Source: Sisyra terminalis (Eukaryota > Arthropoda > Insecta > Neuroptera > Sisyridae). Taken from it: a stretch of 64,000 bases of DNA. The notes under the pieces are model-generated. The model did no database searches, had not been told where the DNA came from, and saw only the letters and a program-made list of their open reading frames with translations. The translations under genes were made by a program, and so were the position numbers. Below are positions 39,401-48,400 of the stretch, piece after piece. Location: the NCBI GenBank assembly GCA_958496175.1, contig OY292276.1, forward strand, positions 25,810,001-25,874,000, given 5' to 3'. Positions within the stretch are counted from its first letter, which is position 1. Each line of letters opens with the position of its first letter.

Positions 39401-42400
39401 TTTTATAGTTTTTTATTTTCCGTCGCTTTATAACTACTTAGGTCTTTAGCGACTCTATGGTTGATAAAAAACCGTAATCGAGAAATATTACAAAATTTAC
39501 TCGATACGAGGATCGAACTGAACACCTCCCAGTTTTGGAGCGGTCACCTTGACCACTCGCCCACCAGTAGACTTATCTTATAAATTAAACCAAAGATAAT
39601 ATTCATTCGGCTTATTCATTTGGATTTAACGAATTTATTAGAATTTCATCTGTAAGCTTTACTCTTTTAGTTATATACTATACTGCAGTATACATACTCG
39701 TAATAGACTGTAAAAGTGTATGTAGAACAAGGGTTGTCAAAGAGGTCGATATAAACCCCAATGGGTCGATTTAATCTATCGAGTTGAAGGAAAATCAGTT
39801 TATAATACACCAATTGCACATACCAAACCAAGTAACCACGTATGTAAAAATTTTGAATCGCTTTAAAGTTGACCTAATATCAGTTTCTGTATCAAAAAGA
39901 ATTTAATAAATGTAATAAGTTAAAAATCACAAAATAAATGGATTGTTACTGATATTTTTATTTTTATTAACTGAAAATTATTTTTTTAGGGACGATGAAG
40001 TCGACGGAAAAGTTTGGCGACTCCTGATGTACAATCATAACGGTTCGTCCTGAGTTATCTATTATATACTGTCACGCTGTATATAAATACCAGTTAGTCC
40101 ATCTAATCACTAATGGTGATTTCTATAGTCCGATAGTTTTTATTTTTCATTACTAACATAGGTCTCGCACTACAATCATACATACATAATTCCATTTATG
40201 ACTGCTTATGAAAATTGGAACAAATTAAATATGGAATTTTTCTCCGTTTTATTCAAATATCACTTTATTTCAAAAATTACTTACTAGTTTGTTAGAAATA
40301 CTTGTAGATAAAATAGTCTATAGAAAAATGTTCGCAAACCGTTGGTAAAAAACCATTAGGTACGTTAAACTGATAAAGTTAATTAAATTTCAATTGTTTA
40401 CTTACTTCAATGCTGGTTTACAAAGCCAGTAATGAGAAACTGTAAAGTTTGAAGTGGAAAATTAAAACGAGTAAGTTTATTCCAATAAAAACGGACCTCG
40501 TTAAATATTTTCTGAAATTGGAATTCTGACAAGACAAAGACCATAAAAGAATGCACGAAGCCGTTATACTTAGTTGAATTGGAATTATTCCTGCAGGACT
40601 GTGTGGTGAAATATAAAAATTCAAAATGTACAATTACGAAGATAAGACGAAGCCAATGACAAGCGCACAGTACAATACAAAAGCAGAAAAACGTGGAGAA
40701 AAAAATTTGAATATTTCACTGAAATTCTATACAAAAAAGAGTTTAATATATTTAAAATATATAACAAAAGTTATTTTTTTTTTTATTTTCGTTCATTTAT
40801 TTGTTTGTGAATGTGTTTAGTAAGGTTTTCACTAGGTGTTCACTGATGATATTATTTGATACCCATAATTATATTGGAGAAGGTTGCGGGGCAATCGAAA
40901 TGCGTAGCTAGGACAATCTATCATAGAGTTATTTGGTCACTAAAACTATTTCACTTAACGTTTGTATTTAGATATTAGTTTGCACTATAAATGTTATAAA
41001 ACCTAATGTAATAGTAAAATCATAAAATGTTTAATAATTTTCGGAGATATAAGTAAAGGAGCTTAGAGAATAAACTTGAGATAAAAACTTGAAATAAAAT
41101 GAACAAATCTAGGTTTAATTGTTTAGAGAGTCTAAAGTAGCTTATTGCTTCAAAAGGGCAAATAATTTCGTTCAAAACAATAACTTGAATTATTGATTTC
41201 ATTTTTTTTCATTTCCAATTGCAACCCCCATTTCTAAATGACAATTTATCAATGCTTTAAAACTTAATGATTTAAAACAAGTCTAATAATCAAGAATATA
41301 CGCACCATAATTATTTTGTTATTTTTTAAGATGGAAAATTTATAAATATTACTAAGATGAACTTAATTATCACAAAAGTAAGTAGCGATATTTTTAAACA
41401 GGATTTGAATTTATTTTTGGATTATATAGTGCGGCAAATAGCAAGTAGTATTTATGCATGTGTAGGGGAAACAAGAAAAGGAAAATGCTAAGCACATACA
41501 GGTGGATAGGACGCTTTTTTATCTTGCTTTACTTTCATTAACCGTATTCCAAAATCTTGTTTTGAGTCAACATAGTCAAACATAGTACACAATATATATC
41601 TACATTTCATGTTTTAGCAAATTTTAGTTAGCTAATTTATATTCCTGAAATAAGACATAGCTATCATAGCTGAAAATCACAAAATTGGGTCTTATATTAT
41701 CCTTCTTGAAGCTTTTTCAACTTTTGGTGTTTCAATATATATGGATAATTATTAGTATTTTACGACGCTGATTAGTGGATCATCTTATTAGATATACGTA
41801 GTAAAGTATTTGGAATTAAAAAGCAACCCTTTATATATAAGGTTTAAAATTTTACAAATTATTTAACGACGACACTTTTTAAAGATTAGTAATAACAAGT
41901 GAAATCCGTTACTAAAGTTATGCCTTGTATTTTTTAATTTTATCTTGACAACTAACATATATTTAGTTCTCATTAGAAATATTGAGAAGTACAGAAGGGG
42001 AATAAAAGACAAAGAAGTAAAGAACAAACCTAGGTTATAGTCGTTCCTTACTCACGTGCCCAGTGTAACTTGCAAAAACGGTTTAATATTTTCTTTCTAA
42101 CTCTTTCTACCGAGAGCCTAATCTGATTGTTAACTTAAAGCCATAGAAATATTACTAAAAGGGTTTTATGTAAGTGTTATTAAGCAACTAGTTTTAGTTA
42201 CTAAAGTGATAGTCTGTTTCCCGTTCATCTGATTCATAAAGCACATGTAGCACAGAATCCCAAAGTTATATTGATCATTACCCCTTTCACAAAGAAAAAT
42301 ATTCTTTCATACCTCTGGACTAAGGTAGTCTATTATTTCTAAAAAAGGAAAGATATATTACAGTTTTTTTTAATATCTTCTATTTATTTGTGGCCTCTTA

Positions 42401-45400
42401 CTTTGAAAATTTCAGCTCCTACCAGGAGACAGGGAACAATACCATTGCTTTTGGGAACAACTGATATTTGCAGAAATATTTGCGTAATTATGTAATACAC
42501 AAAAACCCCTATATTATTATTTTTATTATTAATGCAGTGAAACCTCGAGAAACGAGTTTAATTAGTTCTGTAACCATCCTTGTATGTAATTTGCTCGTAT
42601 TTTAAAGCAATTTTCACCATTGAAATTAATTGAAAATACTATTAATTCATTTCAGCCCCCGAAATGTCATCTATGTTGCACATAAAGTTGAAGAACTACG
42701 TCCGTTTTGCCTCGCGAAGTCTGCTACTCTCACACTTTGCTCATTTTTATTTATGGTATCATGTTTTAATTCAATAGACATCATTTTCTGAGCACTGGTC
42801 TTTCTATTTACTTTCATCGGACTCAAAGTTATAAAAAGAATTTAAAAATTTATGTTAATACCTAAAAAGCACAAAACCCTAAAATTATCATTAATACTTT
42901 GACGGGGGGGGGGGGGGGGCGATACGAAAAAGGTACAGTAAACAGGTGAATTGTGTGCTGCTGGCCGTTTCTTGTATCTCTATTGAAGTTCGTATTTAAA
43001 AAAAGCAATACTTCGTTTGCTTAACGGCTCGTATCACAAATCCTTCGTATAATTGGGTACTCGTACACCGAGGTCCACTATATTATTATTTTAGAGAAGC
43101 AGGTTTATTTTATTTAATCCTCTGCATTTTTTTTTTGGAACTTTAATTAAAATTCATATGGCTTCGTCTGTGAAGCATAGTTTTTCTTTTCTTTGATAGA
43201 CTACAATAAAAGTTCAAGCTGAAGAGTTTATGCACCTACGTGAGAAAAAATACTAATTTTTGATATGATTGATAGTTCGAAAGACTATTTCTTTCAATTC
43301 GAAAATTCAAAAAGCGTTGTCCTGAAATCGTCATAGTTTTTTGAGACTAGTGCTTAAAGAAGAAAATTGGAAAAGAGCAGTCACTTTTAACCATTAGTGT
43401 ACACTGCAGCAAATTGTTAGCACAACAAAATATACAACACGTAAAATAGTCACATTATCCACATTCTCAATTACACAAGCACATTATACAAAATATACAT
43501 ACGAAACGAAGAAACAGAAAACAAGACAAGACGTCCAGGCAAGAAGACGGGAACGAACAAGCGGGAGAAGAATAGAAAATGAAGAATAGATTTGCTCCTT
43601 TCTAGCGGGATTAGTACATATAAAGTAGCGTCTCGCTCTCGTTTTTCCACTAGGGAACCTTGTGACGAAAAGGGTCTTATGGGATGACGTAAAAGTACTC
43701 GAGCGACACTCAAATGATGCCAATGCAAGTTGGATCGTTAACGCAACGAACATCAAAAGTCTCATCTTCCGCTTCTTTTCCACATAGTCAAACGAACATC
43801 GAACATTTATTTCCAATTTTTTCTTCATTCCAACATAAAGTTTTTCAATATCGACAACATTTACTACACAAACACGATACAATATATATTTTACTTAATA
43901 CACCTTAAAGCTAACACGGAATTGGCTTACGTTTACGAATTCAGCAAAAAACGGGATATATCGACTGCTGTGAATTTGAAGTCCCAACAACGTTTTATCG
44001 CTAGAAATAGTTAAAAGCCAAGATTAAAAAAAAAGACGCAAGAAACTATTATATAGTTAAACAATGTTTTCTCTTAAAAATCCTAGTGTTTGAGAAAAAA
44101 GAAAAGAGTTTATCACTAAACGATAAATTTTACGCCAAATAAATCTGAGCGAATAATGCGGAGCCTTCTTTACAAGTTGCTTTCAATAGAAAAAGCTTCA
44201 AAGCCTTTCAACAGGCGCTTTTATGTAGAAAAACATTCAAGTTGAAGAAAATCGAAGGGAAATTTTATTGTTGAAACGTTTGAGTTTTGTAATAATTGTT
44301 GGGAAGTGTGAATTTAACGTTAAAAGCATTTAAAACGTTTGAAAAAAACAGCTTCTGAGACCGATGAATTTTTCAGATGTAATGAAATTTTGCTTAATCG
44401 TTTTTTGTCTATACATAATAGCAAATGGAAAATGGTCTTTTGAAACAATCAATTCTGAAATGCATTTAATTGGAAATTCCACAAATCTTCTTGAAAAGTA
44501 AACTTTGTTTAATAGGCTTCATCAATTTTCATTGTATGAATGAAGAAATAGAAAACAAATTGAGTAAAACAAAAATAAAAATAAAATACATCGATGTTTC
44601 AATAACTTCAATTACAGTCTCTGGCCATATTAATAGACGTACTATAGATTTTTTACAAAATATGAAGTAATAGCTATTTTATTTTGTACTTAAATTTTTG
44701 ATTGGATTTAACTTTCCTATAAAATGTAATTTATTACACTTATTACCAATTCATGTGACAAAAACATTTATATTTACAGAAAAATAACTATAACTTGTTT
44801 AATATTTAATTGAAAGGCTTTATACTGCTGTTAAAGCTTCAATCATTTGCAGCGTACTGAATATATAGCACTGCATTTGTGAATGGTGATTCTATTTATG
44901 AATATTTTTTCTAAGAGCTCTGATGTGATCACCTATTTAACCACTTTTCTCCCCATCAAATCCCAAACATTTTCAATGGGGTTCAAATCAGGACTGTTAC
45001 CCTAGAGTAGGGTAGAGTTGGGGTAGCTACCAAGTCTATACCCTTATTTAAAAATTATATTTTCTAAAAAAATTTACTACCTTTAATAATGTGAAAAGTA
45101 AATAGAATCAAATTTAATTTAGTAGAATACATAAAATTGGAAAAAATCTTAAGTGCGTCTAATAATTATTAAGCTAAAAACCCTTATAAAGGTTATACTG
45201 CAACTACTGGAAGAAGTTGAAGTCTATATTATTTAAATTGTGAGGACTGAATACTACCAATATATTTTCATTGAGAAAAGCTCAAAAAATATTTCATAAC
45301 AATAATAATTTGTGGATCTTGCTGGTCCATTTGTGGTTAGATGTTTTCCCGTTCCTTTTTTTCCAGATGCATTTCACTAGGCACTTACAATATCCGATTG

Positions 45401-48400
45401 ATAGAAGGAAGTTTTAATGTGTATAGTAGGTACCTAGTGAAATACATCTTATAGAAGGTAAGTGATAATTGGCAGTTCAATGAATTAAAAAATTAAATTA
45501 TTTACCTAAAACATCAAGTGCCCCAAATTTTAAAAGGTACCCTTGGAGGATCACTCCGTTGTTTGTCTGTATGTCTGGACCCTTGTTCTCAAGAACGGTG
45601 ATACATAAGGATCGTTTAAGGCAGGGACTCTCAAACTATGGTACATGCACCACCGCTAGTACATTTCCTAAATTTCGATGGTAAAATTGTTGATGCATAG
45701 AAAAAGCAAATCAATTTTTTTTTGTTCAAATTTTCTAAGAATTTTTGTGTAGCAGGATATCGTATCTCTGTATAACTAGGTTTTCTTTAATATTAATGAT
45801 AAAAAATAAATATAGAATACGGTTGTAACTAGAACCTGATTTAAAGTTCAAAATAATGAAAATGATATATTCCAGTTAGTAAGAAAGAAACAAGCTCATC
45901 CTTATTTATAAAATTCTATAATTTTTCAGGAACGTTGTAATAATGTCATGTTCACTGACTTATTATTATAAATAAATAAAATAAGTTCAAATTATTTTAT
46001 CCTTAAATTATTTTAATCAGAAACTCCTTTTATTGTTAGTGATAGAAAAGATTTTTATCTTCAATTTATGTGATACGAAATTTAAAAACTTTGAGAATCC
46101 CTCGTTTATGGCGTTTTGGATATACCAAATATTTTCTACTTTTTGTGGTGATCTTTTTTAAATTCTAAGGTTATTCTAATTCTACGTTATGTTTATACAT
46201 TGATTTAAAATAGTTTTAAAGTATTAATTTTAGGATACGGTAGTGTTCTGCCAAGATGAGCTGAGGCTTAATGGAGTTTACATATCTTTTCTTGAAATAC
46301 TTTAACGTATTTCCAGACCTTCAAAGCTTTGATCTGAATAACACTGGAAAGCTTAGATTTTCAGAATCAGGTGATATTACCAGATTTATGGAACCAAACT
46401 AGATTTGATTTGACTAACTTTTATATTTTAGATTTTATTATTTTATTAATACCTGAAAAATATCGATTTTGTCATTCATTCAGTATATATATCACACAAT
46501 TTATATTTTTAGACATATCCCTGAAACCTTAGAAGATTAAAATTTGGCAAACAGGCTAGGATTTACAAACAAGCGACAGAAAATTTAATTCCTATGATAC
46601 AAAGTGGGATATAATACTGTAATTCAAAATATTTTATTTCTCCAAGTTCTAGAATGCTGAAATTTAGTATGAAAACTAGGATTTTCACATAAACAGCAAC
46701 GAAATTAAGAAATATATAACTTTTACTCATAGAAATGTAAACTAGATTGAACATGCTCCATAAGCCTATTGGTAAATTTAAATGCAGGGTTTGTAGAGTT
46801 AGAATTTATAAAGACTTGATTCTTCATGTGATCTGATATGATTTTAATACTGAAACCGTAATGATCTTGTGAGTCTTGGCAATCTACTTTACATGAACTG
46901 TTTTTGATAGGATATTAATTTTTGGAAAGTTTACATTAGAGGAGAATGCTAAATTAAGGATGTACTTTATCGTAACCGCATAGAAATGAAAAAAACGTCC
47001 GGTAAGTTTAAAAGAAGTACTATGTGAATTCCTATGATTTTTCAAATGATCAATGAACAAATCATGAAAAAATTGGTCTCTGCCTCTATTAGAAGTTTCA
47101 TAGTCTATAAAAAAATTCTTGTTGATATGGATTCTAGGTTTATGCTGGTTTAAAAAAGTCTTAAAGAACAATAAGGGAAAAAATTGGAGTTTGGAAATTT
47201 ATAGTTTAATCATAATCTTAAGACTGTTTAGAAATGCGGTGGGAAATTATGAGGATAAGGGGAATTTCCGTATGCCTGTAGGCACTGTAGATATTTTTAT
47301 TAGGCTTTTATGTACTAGGATTGAATTTTGACACGATTTTTTATCTTTACGTTGAAATATTTTGCTTAGAATCCCCCAAATATTAATGGTTTTGGTATTG
47401 ATTGACGAAAAATATTTCAATGAAAACGTCGCGATTTTTTCAAAAACAGTTCATTTCTACGAAAAGGACAATCACGTTAAAAATTACGCAGCTTTTCGAT
47501 TTTTTTACTCTATTAATAATCCTCAAATCGACTTCAAACCTTATAGAGATTTGGCTCAAATACTTGAGTACTTACAGTAGTAATATAATTTTTTTCTCAT
47601 TACTTATGTTTTTTTTCTAAACAACCTTACATAGATATAATCAGATGTACCATAGATTTGCCATAAGTGTACCGACTTACTAATTGACCGATTACAACTC
47701 AGTTGTAAGTCAATAATTATTTTGGGCCGCACAGAACAGCTAAGTGGGCCATGCGACATATAGATTTTGATTTACAATATAATATGGTAATCAGGTAAAA
47801 TATGAAGTAATATTACCATAATTTTTGATTGTTTTGAAGTCAAAACTTAATTATCAAACATTTCCCACCAGAACCTAACTGTAGATTTCACAGTATTTAA
47901 TAACATTTTACTTCAAACACATGACAGACAAACACATAACAGAGTGGTCCCATACGGTACCTTTTTTTTTTGAAAAAAATTTGTAAATAAGTAGCCATGA
48001 AAATCGCTTCCTAGACAAATAAAAGAAAACGTAGCAAGAAAATGGAACGAAACTTTAACCGGCAAGATCCATATTATGGATGTCGAAGCTATTCTCAACT
48101 AAAACTCATTGACGGAGTTTCATCTATACATTTGCATACTTAATTTTCTCTAGCGTCTAAAACATTGCAGTTTAAATTGGGTTAGTCTTGATAAAACCAA
48201 ATCAAAAATATTTTTTATAATTGTGAATTTTAAAATTGATGCACCACAAAAATTGTTTTAGGCACATAATATAAAATTGATTTTTTGTTTAAAAAAAAAA
48301 AAACCATAACACTTTTATTTAAAAATCTATTCGGATATATAAAAAATAATTAGATAAATCTATTAATTGTCATGTACTAAACAGTAACTATAAATAACAC

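Noticed and set aside
46884..47580. Several 70-95 codon open frames on both strands
   Set aside because: No recognisable family, no splice-like borders, composition like the surrounding intron; possibly old transposon sequence, but unsupported.
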